Assembly (NCBI GenBank): GCA_963605425.1
Contig: CAVCUQ010000008.1
Coordinates: forward strand, 1-56,227
DNA length: 56,227 nt
Direction of reading: 5' to 3'
Source of the DNA: JAEELC01 sp963605425
GTDB taxonomy: Bacteria; Bacillota_I; Bacilli_A; Acholeplasmatales; Anaeroplasmataceae
Part shown: positions 45,338 to 53,317 of the stretch, in pieces
How the letters are laid out: each line of letters opens with the position of its first letter
Position numbering within the stretch: position 1 is the stretch's first letter
Notes under the pieces: generated by a model
Told to the model about the DNA's origin: nothing
Databases searched by the model: none
What the model saw: the letters and a program-made list of their open reading frames with translations, nothing else
Program-made: the position numbers and the translations under genes

Positions 45338-46660
45338 TTATCCTAATTTTTTTAAGATAGTATTAATTGCAATATCTAGTTCACTATTTAAAACTTGTTG
45401 TTGGCTAATCTTTTCTACAGCTGTTATAACTGTTGTATAATCTCTTCCCCCAAGTAAGGATCCTATCTTTTTAAATGTAAGATTATATTTAGTCTTTAAG
45501 ATATACATACATATATGACGAGGTGTTGTAAATTTAGCATTTCTCTTACTACTTAATATATCAGCTACATCTACTTGATAGAAGTCAGCTACTATACTAA
45601 TTAATTTCTCAAAATCATCATTTTCATCATTTTTTTCTTGAGTTTTAATTAATGTTCGTAAAGCTTCTTTAGCACTATCTAGTGTAACATCTAAATCAAA
45701 GGCTACTGCATAACCTAAAACACGTCTTAAAGCTCCTTCTAGTTCTCTTATATTAGTTGTAAAATTACTAGCTATAAACTCTAAAACTTCATCAGGTACT
45801 ACCTGAGGAGTAGTTTCAGAAACTTTTCTCTTTAATATTTGAACTCTTAAGGCTTGATCTGGTTTTTCTATATCTACTATTTGGCCCCATGAGAAACGAG
45901 AAGTCAAACGATCCATTATATTTAATTTATTATAAGGTTTATCAGATGCTATAACTATTAATTTAGATGCATTATACATCTTATTAAAAATATTAAAGAA
46001 CTGTTCTTGAGTACGAGGAGCGTCAGATAGCATTTGGATATCGTCTACAAGAAGAGCATCTAGATTGTCATATTTCTCATAAAATAAATCAAATTTATTT
46101 GATCTTGCGGCTTTAGTATAATCATCAATAAATTCCTGAGTTTCTATATATAGAACTCTTTTATTTATATCATCATCAATCATTTGGTTACCTATAGCTT
46201 GCATTAGATGGGTTTTACCCAAACCTACTCCTCCAAAGATATAAAGAGGGTTTGCGAAGAAAGCACCTTCTTGAGCACATTGAAAGGCATTTTTTCTAGC
46301 TAATTTGTTAGAGTCTCCAGCTACAAAGCTTGAGAATGTATATTCAGGTCTTAAATTAGATTTAAAATAGTATGCTTTTTTCTCAGGGGATAGTTCTTGA
46401 GGTGTAGCTACCTCATCACTTGTTACAAATTTGAATCTTAAATTTTCATTTGTAAGTGTAGTTAATATACTATTTAAATGATTAATATATAACTTATTTA
46501 ATTTTGTTTTAATTAAATTATTAGGACACAAGACATAGATTGAACCATTTTGTGTTTTAACAACTGTATTTACACTGTTAAATGTTTGGTCAAAAGTCTG
46601 ATCATCAATCGTATGAGATATCTCATCTTTTGTTTGAGTCCATAATTGTTGGTAATCCAT
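45338..46660 (-). CDS. dnaA: Chromosomal replication initiator DnaA
   Basis: A 440-residue AAA+ initiator that binds DnaA boxes and melts oriC. Domain I is 1-80, the AAA+ core has GGVGLGKTHLMQAIGNQ (about 144) and LLVDDIQML (about 206), and domain IV carries the signature KIGSLLGGRDYTTVITAV at about 400-417. The signature is normally GGRDHTTV; here the usually invariant His is Tyr (codon TAT), a base-contacting position in the E. coli complex. Start ATG 46660 has AAGGAG 8 nt upstream. dnaN follows on the same strand, possibly by read-through plus its own promoter. Confidence 0.98.
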   Translation of the reverse strand: MDYQQLWTQTKDEISHTIDDQTFDQTFNSVNTVVKTQNGSIYVLCPNNLIKTKLNKLYINHLNSILTTLTNENLRFKFVTSDEVATPQELSPEKKAYYFKSNLRPEYTFSSFVAGDSNKLARKNAFQCAQEGAFFANPLYIFGGVGLGKTHLMQAIGNQMIDDDINKRVLYIETQEFIDDYTKAARSNKFDLFYEKYDNLDALLVDDIQMLSDAPRTQEQFFNIFNKMYNASKLIVIASDKPYNKLNIMDRLTSRFSWGQIVDIEKPDQALRVQILKRKVSETTPQVVPDEVLEFIASNFTTNIRELEGALRRVLGYAVAFDLDVTLDSAKEALRTLIKTQEKNDENDDFEKLISIVADFYQVDVADILSSKRNAKFTTPRHICMYILKTKYNLTFKKIGSLLGGRDYTTVITAVEKISQQQVLNSELDIAINTILKKLG

Positions 46661-46712
46661 AAAATAAACTCCTTAATTTTGTAAAAAAATTATTCATTTT
46701 TAACATGATTTG

Positions 46713-46718
46713 ATTATA
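46713..46718 (-). promoter_or_regulatory. Candidate -10 box of dnaA
   Basis: Minus-strand perfect TATAAT 52 bp before the dnaA ATG. No good -35 box at 17 bp. A perfect DnaA box lies about 45 bp upstream, fitting DnaA autoregulation. Confidence 0.5.
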
Positions 46719-46762
46719 ACAATTTAAAATGTGAATAAAAAGAAAAAGTTTTCCATATAAAA

Positions 46763-47160
46763 TGTGGATAACTTTTGTTTAATTTTTAAGTTATCAACGT
46801 CAAAATAGGGAAAATACATGTAAAAAATCCCTTACCTAAAGTAAAAAGAAGACTTATCCACATTTCCACATTTGACCTAGCACGTGCATAAGTTATCCAC
46901 ATTTTAGCCCTAGTTTTCCCTCTTTTTTTCCACATTTTTCCTCGTTCGATGTGGATAACTTGTGCGTTTTGTAAAGTATTTTGAGAGAAAATACATAAAC
47001 CAAGGGGAAAATTTTTATCCACACTTTGAAATTTTAGAAAAAATTCTCAGTTAGAGAAATAAACTGATTTTTGGATTAATTTTCCACATTTATTTAATTA
47101 TTTAGTTTTGAATGAAAATAAATGAATAAAATAGTATTTTTTGAAATTACCGCTATATGT
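46763..47160. other. Chromosomal replication origin (oriC), DnaA-box cluster and AT-rich region
   Basis: This 640-bp gap between dnaA and rpmH has no believable gene. Five perfect 9-mer DnaA boxes (TTATCCACA or its complement) are present: 46763-46771 (complement), 46854-46862, 46893-46901, 46950-46958 (complement) and 47015-47023. Several TTTCCACA near-matches lie among them. From about 47025 to 47160 the sequence is strongly AT-rich and box-free, a candidate unwinding element. Divergent gene order (dnaA left, rpmH right) marks this as the origin. Confidence 0.92.
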
Positions 47161-47233
47161 AAAATTTATCTAGTATAAATCATATAAAAATAACCGAAAA
47201 TAGACTGCTTCCTAAAGATTTGATATTTTATCG

Positions 47234-47262
47234 TTGACAAGGTATAACTTTTTTTATATAAT
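47234..47262 (+). promoter_or_regulatory. Consensus promoter of rpmH
   Basis: TTGACA (47234-47239), 17 bp, TATAAT (47257-47262): every base matches the sigma-A consensus. It is the strongest promoter visible in the window, as expected for a ribosomal protein gene. Confidence 0.92.
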
Positions 47263-47300
47263 TTCTTATGCATGGTTTCGTACGAAAGCGAGGTTATAAT

Positions 47301-47435
47301 ATGAAGAGAACATATCAACCAAATAAACATAAAAGAAAAGTAACTCATGGTTTCCTTACAAGAATGTCTACTAAGAGCGGTCGTAAAGTTGTTGCTGCTA
47401 GACGTCGTAAAGGTCGTTACCAATTAACTAAGTAA
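47301..47435 (+). CDS. rpmH: 50S ribosomal protein L34
   Basis: A 44-residue, highly basic ribosomal protein (MKRTYQPNKHKRKVTHGF..., ending RYQLTK). It has the invariant KRTYQPN start and GFLTRM, followed by the RKVVAARRRKGR core. GAGG lies 7 nt before the ATG. It is the first gene on the right-hand side of the origin, followed by a terminator-like hairpin before rnpA. It sits opposite dnaA, as in most Bacilli. Confidence 0.98.
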   Translation: MKRTYQPNKHKRKVTHGFLTRMSTKSGRKVVAARRRKGRYQLTK

Positions 47436-47464
47436 TAAAAGTTAATAAAATATTTGATAATACT

Positions 47465-47531
47465 AGAACTACCAGATTCAAATAAAATTTTTAAATTAGG
47501 ATTTTTTTGTATGGTAGTTCTTTTTATTTTA
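47465..47531 (+). terminator. Attenuator-like terminator between rpmH and rnpA
   Basis: Arms AGAACTACCA and TGGTAGTTCT (10 bp, perfect) with a 37-nt AT-rich loop, followed by TTTTATTTTAA. It would reduce read-through from the strong rpmH promoter into rnpA, matching the need for far less RnpA than L34. Confidence 0.75.
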
Positions 47532-47545
47532 ACTAGGAGATATTC

Positions 47546-47881
47546 ATGAATAAACAATATCGCATCAAAAAAAGTGACGAGATTGAAAAGGTTATGAAAA
47601 AAGGCGTAAGGTCAAGTAGTAAGTATTTTGTCATTTATAAATTAGAAAATAACGAAACCAATCATTTTAGATTTGCGACAAGTGTTGGGAAGAAGATAGG
47701 TAATGCTGTTAATCGTAATTTAGTAAAAAGACGTATTAGAAGTGCAGTAGATAGTTTCAACTTATCTTTAAAGAATATGGATGTTTTCATCGTAGCTAAA
47801 TCAACTGTTAATGATTTATCATATCAAGATTTAGTTAAACAAATTAGTTATTTGTTAAAAAAATTACATATTATAGAATGA
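47546..47881 (+). CDS. rnpA: Ribonuclease P protein component
   Basis: A 111-residue basic protein that assists the RNase P RNA in removing tRNA 5' leaders. It has the family RNR motif in GNAVNRNLVKRRIRSAV (about 54-70) and YFVIYKLEN. AGGAGA lies 6 nt before the ATG. It ends in TGA, showing that TGA is a stop here. It is followed by yidC after 8 bp. Confidence 0.96.
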   Translation: MNKQYRIKKSDEIEKVMKKGVRSSSKYFVIYKLENNETNHFRFATSVGKKIGNAVNRNLVKRRIRSAVDSFNLSLKNMDVFIVAKSTVNDLSYQDLVKQISYLLKKLHIIE

Positions 47882-47889
47882 GGTATTGA

Positions 47890-48924
47890 ATGAAAAATAC
47901 AATTGAAAGAAATTTAAACAAGATTATTTTAGTTTCTTTATTATTTGTTTTTGTTATTGCCTTATCAAGCTGTAGAACTAATGCTGCTAGCTGGTATGTT
48001 AAACCATACACAACTTGGGGCAACGAATTTAATTTTACAGGTAATGATGGTGGATTTGATTTTGGACAAGCCTTATTAGGATGGCCTGTATCACTTTTAT
48101 CTTATCCTATTGCTTGGATGATGCATCTTATTGGTAGTGCACTTGGTGGATCTTACTTCTGGGGTATTGTATTTACAACTCTTATTGTAAGAACTATAGC
48201 TTGGCCTATTTACTCAAAGACTAACTCTATGAGTGTTAATATGCAAATTATTCAACCTGAAATGACAAAAATTCAACAAAAGTATGCTGGTAGAACTGAT
48301 GCTGAATCTAGACAAAAAATGAGTCAAGAAATGCAAAAACTTTATAAAAAGTATCATGTTTCACCTCTTGGATGTATTGTTCCTATGTTAATACAATTCC
48401 CTCTTTTCATGGCTATGTATGAAACTGTAAGAAGAATCAATGTTTCTACAGTTACTACTTCAGCTAATGGTGTATTAACACAAGAAACTGCAGGTATTTT
48501 TGCTTTATCTAATACTAAATTATTTGGTGTTTTTGAAATCAATTCAGCTGTACTTTCTAGTGGTAGTTATGATGTACCACGTGCTACTGAAGCTAAAGAT
48601 ATTATCTTTGGTATTGTTATCGCTGTACTATTTGCTGGTGTTAACTTCTTAAGCCAACAACTTGCAAAGCGTAAACCAAAGTGGCAAAAGAATAGAGTTG
48701 AAGTAAAGACACAAGAACAAGAACAACAAGCTCGTACAATGAACATTATGAACGTTGTTATGATGCTTATGTTTGCATACTTCTGCTTATCTTCTACTGC
48801 TCTTGGTGTATATTGGCTTGTTGGTGGTATCTATCAATTATTCCAATCTGCTGTAGGTAGAAAGATGAACGAAAAGAGATACTACAAGTTAAAGAACGAA
48901 TCTAATATTATTTCTAAAAAATAA
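47890..48924 (+). CDS. yidC: Membrane protein insertase YidC/OxaA (lipoprotein type)
   Basis: A 344-residue insertase that integrates membrane proteins, alone or with SecYEG. It has the Gram-positive lipoprotein signal ending in LSSC (about 28). The YidC core follows: WGIVFTTLIVRTIAWPIYSKTNSM with the groove Arg at about 101-124, a cytosolic helical hairpin with MSQEMQKLYKKYHVSPLGC (about 140-160), YETVRR, then three further helices. The C-terminal tail is basic. It lies between rnpA and khpB, the usual order. Confidence 0.96.
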   Translation: MKNTIERNLNKIILVSLLFVFVIALSSCRTNAASWYVKPYTTWGNEFNFTGNDGGFDFGQALLGWPVSLLSYPIAWMMHLIGSALGGSYFWGIVFTTLIVRTIAWPIYSKTNSMSVNMQIIQPEMTKIQQKYAGRTDAESRQKMSQEMQKLYKKYHVSPLGCIVPMLIQFPLFMAMYETVRRINVSTVTTSANGVLTQETAGIFALSNTKLFGVFEINSAVLSSGSYDVPRATEAKDIIFGIVIAVLFAGVNFLSQQLAKRKPKWQKNRVEVKTQEQEQQARTMNIMNVVMMLMFAYFCLSSTALGVYWLVGGIYQLFQSAVGRKMNEKRYYKLKNESNIISKK

Positions 48925-48935
48925 AGGAGTCGAAA

Positions 48936-49532
48936 ATGCAAAAAAGAATTCAAATTGAAGCTACTTCTAGCGATGAGGCTTTAGAATTAGCTGCCTTAAA
49001 ATTCCATGTTTCTAAAGATTACATTTTTGTAAATGAATCTGAAGAAGGGAAATATGAAGCTTTACTTGATATTAGTTTAGCTTTAGAAGGTAAAAAATAC
49101 CTTGAAAATATTTTACAAAACATTGGTGTTGACTATAACATCGAAGTTCGTACTCTAAATAATGAAACAGAAATTTATTATTTAGTAGACTCTAATCAAA
49201 ACCCTTTACTTATTGGTTTAAAGGGAAGAACTCTTGAAGCTATTCAAACTCTACTTAAGAACTTAATTTCTTCTTTTACTAATGAACATATTCAAGTTAC
49301 TTTAGATATTGGATCATATAGAGAAAATAGAAAACGTCAACTTGAAATTCTAGCTACTAAGGTTGCTAAAGAAGTTGCTCATACTAAGCAATGTGTTAAG
49401 TTAAAACCTATGTCAGCTTATGAAAGACTTATTATTCATCAAAAGTTATCTGACTGGAGAGATGTTTATACTGAGTCTGAAGGTGAAGGCGAGAATAGAG
49501 CTATTGTTGTTAAGCCAAATTTAGAAAAATAA
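48936..49532 (+). CDS. khpB: RNA-binding protein KhpB/Jag (Jag-N, KH, R3H)
   Basis: A 198-residue cytosolic RNA-binding protein associated with cell-wall elongation control in Gram-positives. It has a Jag_N domain (1-50), a KH domain containing LIGLKGRTLEAIQTLL (about 88-103, the GxxG loop is GLKGRT), and a C-terminal R3H domain (MSAYERLIIHQKL at about 162). AAAGGAG precedes the ATG. It is last in the rpmH-rnpA-yidC-khpB run and followed by a terminator. Sometimes called Jag or EloR. Confidence 0.94.
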   Translation: MQKRIQIEATSSDEALELAALKFHVSKDYIFVNESEEGKYEALLDISLALEGKKYLENILQNIGVDYNIEVRTLNNETEIYYLVDSNQNPLLIGLKGRTLEAIQTLLKNLISSFTNEHIQVTLDIGSYRENRKRQLEILATKVAKEVAHTKQCVKLKPMSAYERLIIHQKLSDWRDVYTESEGEGENRAIVVKPNLEK

Positions 49533-49540
49533 AACTTAAA

Positions 49541-49588
49541 GAGACTATGGTTCCCGAATATAAATCGGGTCTCATAGCCTCTTTTTTT
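49541..49588 (+). terminator. Terminator of the rpmH-khpB operon
   Basis: Outer arms GAGACTATG / CATAGCCTC (one mismatch), inner stem CCCGA / TCGGG, then seven T. It lies 9 bp past khpB and could also serve the convergent gene on the other strand, though its T-run there is short. Confidence 0.85.
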
Positions 49589-49612
49589 GTTGGTACTATA
49601 AAACTAGTAAAA

Positions 49613-50392
49613 TTATTTTTTAGGGAAGAAAAGAATGCTTGCAAGTGCTATTGCGGCCTCAGTTTCTTCAGAAGTTTCTATTATCATTGCAGATGATATT
49701 ACATATAAAAGATCAATATCAACATTAGAATTGAAAATATCTAATTTAATAAAACAAAATTCATGTCCACTAAAATTATCAAAATTTATTTGAGCTAGTA
49801 ATTGTCTTTCTTCATTAATTCCTCTATTATAAACATCTACTTTTTTCTCACTTGGGACAAAGTCATAAATTGTCGCATTATCCTCGAATTTAACAGTAAC
49901 AAGATTGTTAAAATTAGCGTTTAATATATACTTATCATTACTATCAAAAATTCTACGTGCACGTTTTGAAAGCATTAAATAATATTTATTAACTCTAAAT
50001 TTCTTTTTCTCCCATTTAAATATAATAGGATTATCTTTGTCATAAGTTTTACCTATTACTTCAATTGCTTGAGAACCATTTCTTGTAGAATTAGTTAAAT
50101 AAACTGTATTTATATTATTGTTTGAATTTTGTTCCTCTAAATTATTATTTGTATAACGCTTTATATTAAAATCACTTAAATAATATTTAAACACAGTTTG
50201 TATTTTCTTCCAATTTGTAAGGCAATCAAAAATCATATTCACATAAGAAGCTGCGCTAGCCATATCCTTACTTTCATAAAGAGTTTTATAAGCTACCCTT
50301 CTAAATTCTTCTTCATCTAAACTTCTAGTCTCATGATAGTTTAATTTATCAAAATTATCATGTATTTTATCGATAAATTTTCTTGTAATCAT
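49613..50392 (-). CDS. Conserved-looking protein of unknown function
   Basis: A 259-residue soluble protein with no signal or helix. Residues 1-80 are helical and charged (EEEFRRVAYKTLYESKDMASAASYVNMIF). An Asn-rich linker (about 85-95) follows. The C-terminal 150 residues look all-beta: FKWEKKKFRVNKYYLMLSKRARRIFDSNDKYILNA at about 125 and DNATIYDF, QINFDNFS, FIKLDIFNS, then a hydrophobic VISSAMII stretch near the end. This pattern vaguely recalls the tubby/LURP-one beta-barrel fold, but I cannot assign it. It faces khpB and borders the parS site. The final EETEAAIALASILFF may be a peripheral amphipathic helix. Confidence 0.6.
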   Translation of the reverse strand: MITRKFIDKIHDNFDKLNYHETRSLDEEEFRRVAYKTLYESKDMASAASYVNMIFDCLTNWKKIQTVFKYYLSDFNIKRYTNNNLEEQNSNNNINTVYLTNSTRNGSQAIEVIGKTYDKDNPIIFKWEKKKFRVNKYYLMLSKRARRIFDSNDKYILNANFNNLVTVKFEDNATIYDFVPSEKKVDVYNRGINEERQLLAQINFDNFSGHEFCFIKLDIFNSNVDIDLLYVISSAMIIETSEETEAAIALASILFFPKK

Positions 50393-50465
50393 ATATATCC
50401 CATCCTTTTAATTTATTTTACTATTATATTAATAATATAGCAAATTCAATATTAAATTTTATGCA

Positions 50466-50481
50466 TGTTTCACGTGAAACC
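50466..50481. promoter_or_regulatory. parS: parS, ParB/Spo0J binding site
   Basis: TGTTTCACGTGAAACC matches the Bacillota parS consensus TGTTTCACGTGAAACA at 15 of 16 positions, with the perfect palindromic core GTTTCACGTGAAAC. It lies about 3.5 kb from oriC in an intergenic gap, where such sites are expected. It is the only one I saw in the window. ParA/ParB genes are not present here. Confidence 0.9.
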
Positions 50482-50492
50482 TCTTAAAGTTA

Positions 50493-50521
50493 TTGTTAAT
50501 TTTATTTAATATAATTATAAT
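50493..50521 (+). promoter_or_regulatory. Promoter of the YiiX-like gene, possibly leaderless
   Basis: TTGTTA (50493-50498), 17 bp, perfect TATAAT (50516-50521). A start 7 nt downstream is exactly the A of ATG 50528. No SD precedes that ATG. A second TATAAT at 50510-50515 overlaps with poorer spacing. Confidence 0.5.
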
Positions 50522-50527
50522 AAAGAC

Positions 50528-51256
50528 ATGAAAATATTTAAAAAAATCGCATTTTTTGTTCTTTTACCGACATTTTTATTTGTTCTTATTACTTCAATAT
50601 ATGAAAATGTTGTTATTAAACAAAAACTAGATAAATTCTTAGAAAATTCAATACTTGACGAAGTAAAATCTACAAGTAATAATAAGTTTTATTATCATAA
50701 TGATACTGATTATTATTCAAGTGGTAAATATTTAAATCCTGGAAACTCTTGTGATATTATTTTAACTACTTCAGGAGCCCCTACATCTCCACTATTGCAT
50801 GAATTTGTTACTTACACTATCGGAGGCCATGTTGCAATATGTGGTATGGCCTATGAGGATCAATTTTTCTGTTTTAGTAAGGATACAACTCTAGAGACTA
50901 CTTTAGATGGAACTTATAATAAATCATATTTTATAAATTCAAATTCTTGGGATGATATAACATACTATCCTAATTATTATATTTTTAGAATAGAACTTAC
51001 AAAAGAACAGGCTTATGCTATTTTTAATGAGGCTGTTTCTATGCTCGGAGATCCTTATAATTTCTTATTTGTAACTAATTATAAGAATGAATCATATTGT
51101 TCCGACTTTGTATCTAAAGCTTTCCGTGCCGCAAATATCAATCTAAATTATGATTTAGGAACCACTACAGTACTTGATTTAGCAGCTAGTCCATTAACTA
51201 AACTTGTTGGTTATAAATTATATAAGAATGGTATATCATATTATTACACTGAATAA
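50528..51256 (+). CDS. YiiX/YebB-like permuted papain-fold (NlpC/P60) protein
   Basis: A 242-residue protein with one N-terminal helix (about 6-25), so probably membrane-anchored with the enzyme outside. The fold's catalytic order is circularly permuted as in YiiX: His in TIGGHVAICG (about 100), then Cys in SYCSDFVSKAFRAA (about 196), with SMLGDPYNFLF between. These proteins cleave peptides or amides, sometimes in the cell wall or in lipids; the substrate here is unknown. It is a single gene with a terminator, transcribed from a promoter right against the ATG. Confidence 0.8.
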   Translation: MKIFKKIAFFVLLPTFLFVLITSIYENVVIKQKLDKFLENSILDEVKSTSNNKFYYHNDTDYYSSGKYLNPGNSCDIILTTSGAPTSPLLHEFVTYTIGGHVAICGMAYEDQFFCFSKDTTLETTLDGTYNKSYFINSNSWDDITYYPNYYIFRIELTKEQAYAIFNEAVSMLGDPYNFLFVTNYKNESYCSDFVSKAFRAANINLNYDLGTTTVLDLAASPLTKLVGYKLYKNGISYYYTE

Positions 51257-51279
51257 GGCTATTTTTTAGCCTTTTTTCT
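51255..51279 (+). terminator. Intrinsic terminator after the YiiX-like gene
   Basis: AAGGCTA, TTTTT, TAGCCTT then TTTTCTTT; the left arm overlaps the stop codon. Confidence 0.85.
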
Positions 51280-51299
51280 TTAAAAATATTCTAAATTAT

Positions 51300-51308
51300 G
51301 CTATAGTA
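51300..51308 (+). promoter_or_regulatory. Extended -10 promoter of dnaX
   Basis: TGCTATAGT: TATAGT (51303-51308) with the TGn extension, 18 bp before the TTG start codon. The -35 region is only AT-rich. Confidence 0.5.
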
Positions 51309-51325
51309 TTTAAAGAGGTGATACC

Positions 51326-53005
51326 TTGTCATATGTAGCTTTATATAGAGCTTATAGACCTCAAACATTTTTAGAAGTTGCAGGTCAAAAGCCTATCATT
51401 CAAACATTAAAAAATGCAATAAAACTAAATAAAGTAGCTCATGCTTATCTATTTGCAGGTCCTAGAGGAACTGGTAAGACAACAATGGCTAAAATAATGG
51501 CTAAAGCTTTGAACTGTGTTCACGGACCTACCGATAATCCTTGTAATGAATGTGAAATATGCAAAGGTATTACAAAAGGAACAATCCCTGATGTTATCGA
51601 AATAGACGCTGCCAGCAACAATGGTGTAGATGAGATTAGAGATTTAAGAGATAATGTAAAATATTTACCATCAATATGCAGAACTAAAGTTTATATTATT
51701 GATGAGGTACATATGTTATCTCAAGGTGCTTTTAATGCCTTGTTAAAGACACTTGAAGAGCCACCACTTCATGTTATATTTATTTTAGCTACTACAGAGC
51801 CTAATAAGATACCAGCTACAATATTATCACGTTGTCAGCGTTTTGATTTCCAAGCTGTAAGTGAATCTGATATTGTTCATAGACTTGAAGAGGTATGCAA
51901 TAAAGAAAATCTTAATGTAGATAAAGATGCTCTAAGTTTAATAGCTTCTATATCAGAAGGTGGTATGAGAGATAGTTTATCCCTTTTAGACCAGGCTGTA
52001 TCTTATTCAGTTAGTGGTCATATAACTGAAAATGATGTTCTTGAAATATCTGGTAATGTATCCGATTTAAATGTTTTAAAATTACTTGAAGCTATCTATA
52101 AAAATCAAGGTTCAGAAGCATTAGACATTCTAAATTCTATTTTAGAAGGTGGTAAAGAAATATCTAAGGTTATAGCTGATATTACCTTCTTCTTAAGAAA
52201 TATTTTATTATATAAGATAAATAAGATTACTTCTAGCAAAGAGATTTATTCAAATAGTGAATATATAACCTTTGCTAATCAAATTGACAATTCAGTTATA
52301 TTTAAATATTTAGATTTATTAAATGATACACTTAATAACATTAAATATACTAATCAAAAGAGAGCCTTCCTTGAGATATGTATAATTAAGATGAGTGATA
52401 AGAAGATACTTGATTATGAAGTTCTTCTTAAGAAAATAGATGCTTTAGAAAGACGTATAGTCAATATTGAATCTAATAAGGTTGAAAGAGTTGAAACAAA
52501 GAAAGAAATTAGTATTCCTACTTTTGAAGAAATAGATAGAACTGATATTAAATTCGACTCAAGTAAATGTATTGATATTAAAGATATTAATGAAACTATT
52601 AATAATGGAGATAAGAAGATTAAAAATGAGGTAACACTTGCTTTAAGTGGTTTAATTAATACTAATCCTCTTCTTACGGATATTAATGTTGCTTGTGCTA
52701 GCAAAGATAGTGTAATCTTCACCCTAGAAAGTGAAGGTATGTGTAATAGGATGATGATTGATCCAATGCATTCTAATATTTCTAATTATTATGATAATAA
52801 ATTTAAGAATATATATTTCTTAAATAAAGCTATGTGGAATGAAATTTTATCAGACTGGTCTGCTAAATATAAAGCTGGAGATAAAAAGCCAGTACTTGAC
52901 AATCATAATATTAGAATATTAAAATATGAAAAGAAAATAGATGAAAAGTCAGTTGATTTAATTGATGATTTATTTGACTCAAACTTGATTAAGGAGGAAT
53001 TTTAA
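51326..53005 (+). CDS. dnaX: DNA polymerase III subunits gamma/tau
   Basis: A 559-residue clamp-loader subunit. It starts at TTG (51326) after AGAGGTGATACC, as no earlier ATG fits. Walker A is GPRGTGKTTMAKIMA (about 45), a four-Cys zinc module follows (CVHGPTDNPCNECEICKG at about 64-81), and Walker B/SRC are VYIIDEVHML and LSRCQRF. The C-terminal third is low-complexity and then holds a tau-like domain. No A-rich slippery site typical of the E. coli gamma frameshift is visible. First in dnaX-ebfC-recR-DUF1934. Confidence 0.97.
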   Translation: MSYVALYRAYRPQTFLEVAGQKPIIQTLKNAIKLNKVAHAYLFAGPRGTGKTTMAKIMAKALNCVHGPTDNPCNECEICKGITKGTIPDVIEIDAASNNGVDEIRDLRDNVKYLPSICRTKVYIIDEVHMLSQGAFNALLKTLEEPPLHVIFILATTEPNKIPATILSRCQRFDFQAVSESDIVHRLEEVCNKENLNVDKDALSLIASISEGGMRDSLSLLDQAVSYSVSGHITENDVLEISGNVSDLNVLKLLEAIYKNQGSEALDILNSILEGGKEISKVIADITFFLRNILLYKINKITSSKEIYSNSEYITFANQIDNSVIFKYLDLLNDTLNNIKYTNQKRAFLEICIIKMSDKKILDYEVLLKKIDALERRIVNIESNKVERVETKKEISIPTFEEIDRTDIKFDSSKCIDIKDINETINNGDKKIKNEVTLALSGLINTNPLLTDINVACASKDSVIFTLESEGMCNRMMIDPMHSNISNYYDNKFKNIYFLNKAMWNEILSDWSAKYKAGDKKPVLDNHNIRILKYEKKIDEKSVDLIDDLFDSNLIKEEF

Positions 53006-53007
53006 TT

Positions 53008-53313
53008 ATGAATCAAGCCGCAATGATGAAAATCAGAAAAATGCAAAAAGAAATGATGGAAGCTCAAAAGAAAATTGAAGAAACAGTATATACAGGTAAA
53101 TCTGGTGGTGGAATGGTAACTGTTTCAATGACAGGAGCTCATGATGTAAAAGAGATTAAGATTGATCCTGAAAGCTTTGAATCAAAGGATGATATCGAAA
53201 TGATTGAAGATGCAGTTAAGGCCGCTTTCAATGATTGTTTAAAGCAAATTGAAAAAGCTACATCAGATCTAATGGGTGGATTCAACCTAGGTGGATTTGG
53301 AGGAATGTTCTAG
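53008..53313 (+). CDS. ebfC: Nucleoid-associated protein EbfC/YbaB
   Basis: A 101-residue DNA-binding protein. It has Met/Lys-rich N- and C-terminal helices (MMKIRKMQKEMMEAQKKIEE), the conserved GGGMVTVSMTGAHDVKEIKIDPE strand region at about 35-57, and a Gly-rich C-terminus (GGFNLGGFGGMF). AAGGAGG precedes ATG. The gene sits between dnaX and recR in nearly all Bacillota. Confidence 0.95.
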   Translation: MNQAAMMKIRKMQKEMMEAQKKIEETVYTGKSGGGMVTVSMTGAHDVKEIKIDPESFESKDDIEMIEDAVKAAFNDCLKQIEKATSDLMGGFNLGGFGGMF

Positions 53314-53317
53314 TCTT

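Noticed and set aside
46786..47022. 78-codon minus-strand frame across oriC
   Set aside because: It reads through the DnaA boxes, has no family resemblance and contains the repeated box translations; a by-product of GC-richer box sequence.
47166..47423. 85-codon minus-strand frame opposite rpmH
   Set aside because: It overlaps the rpmH promoter and coding sequence almost entirely; rpmH is certain.
47546..47881. Alternative genetic code (TGA = Trp) as in Mollicutes
   Set aside because: rnpA and a leader mini-ORF end in TGA, and conserved Trp positions are TGG throughout.
51326..53005. Programmed frameshift in dnaX
   Set aside because: I looked for an A-AAA-AAG-type slippery run with a following hairpin and an early stop in the -1 frame; none is evident, and Bacillota dnaX usually makes only tau.
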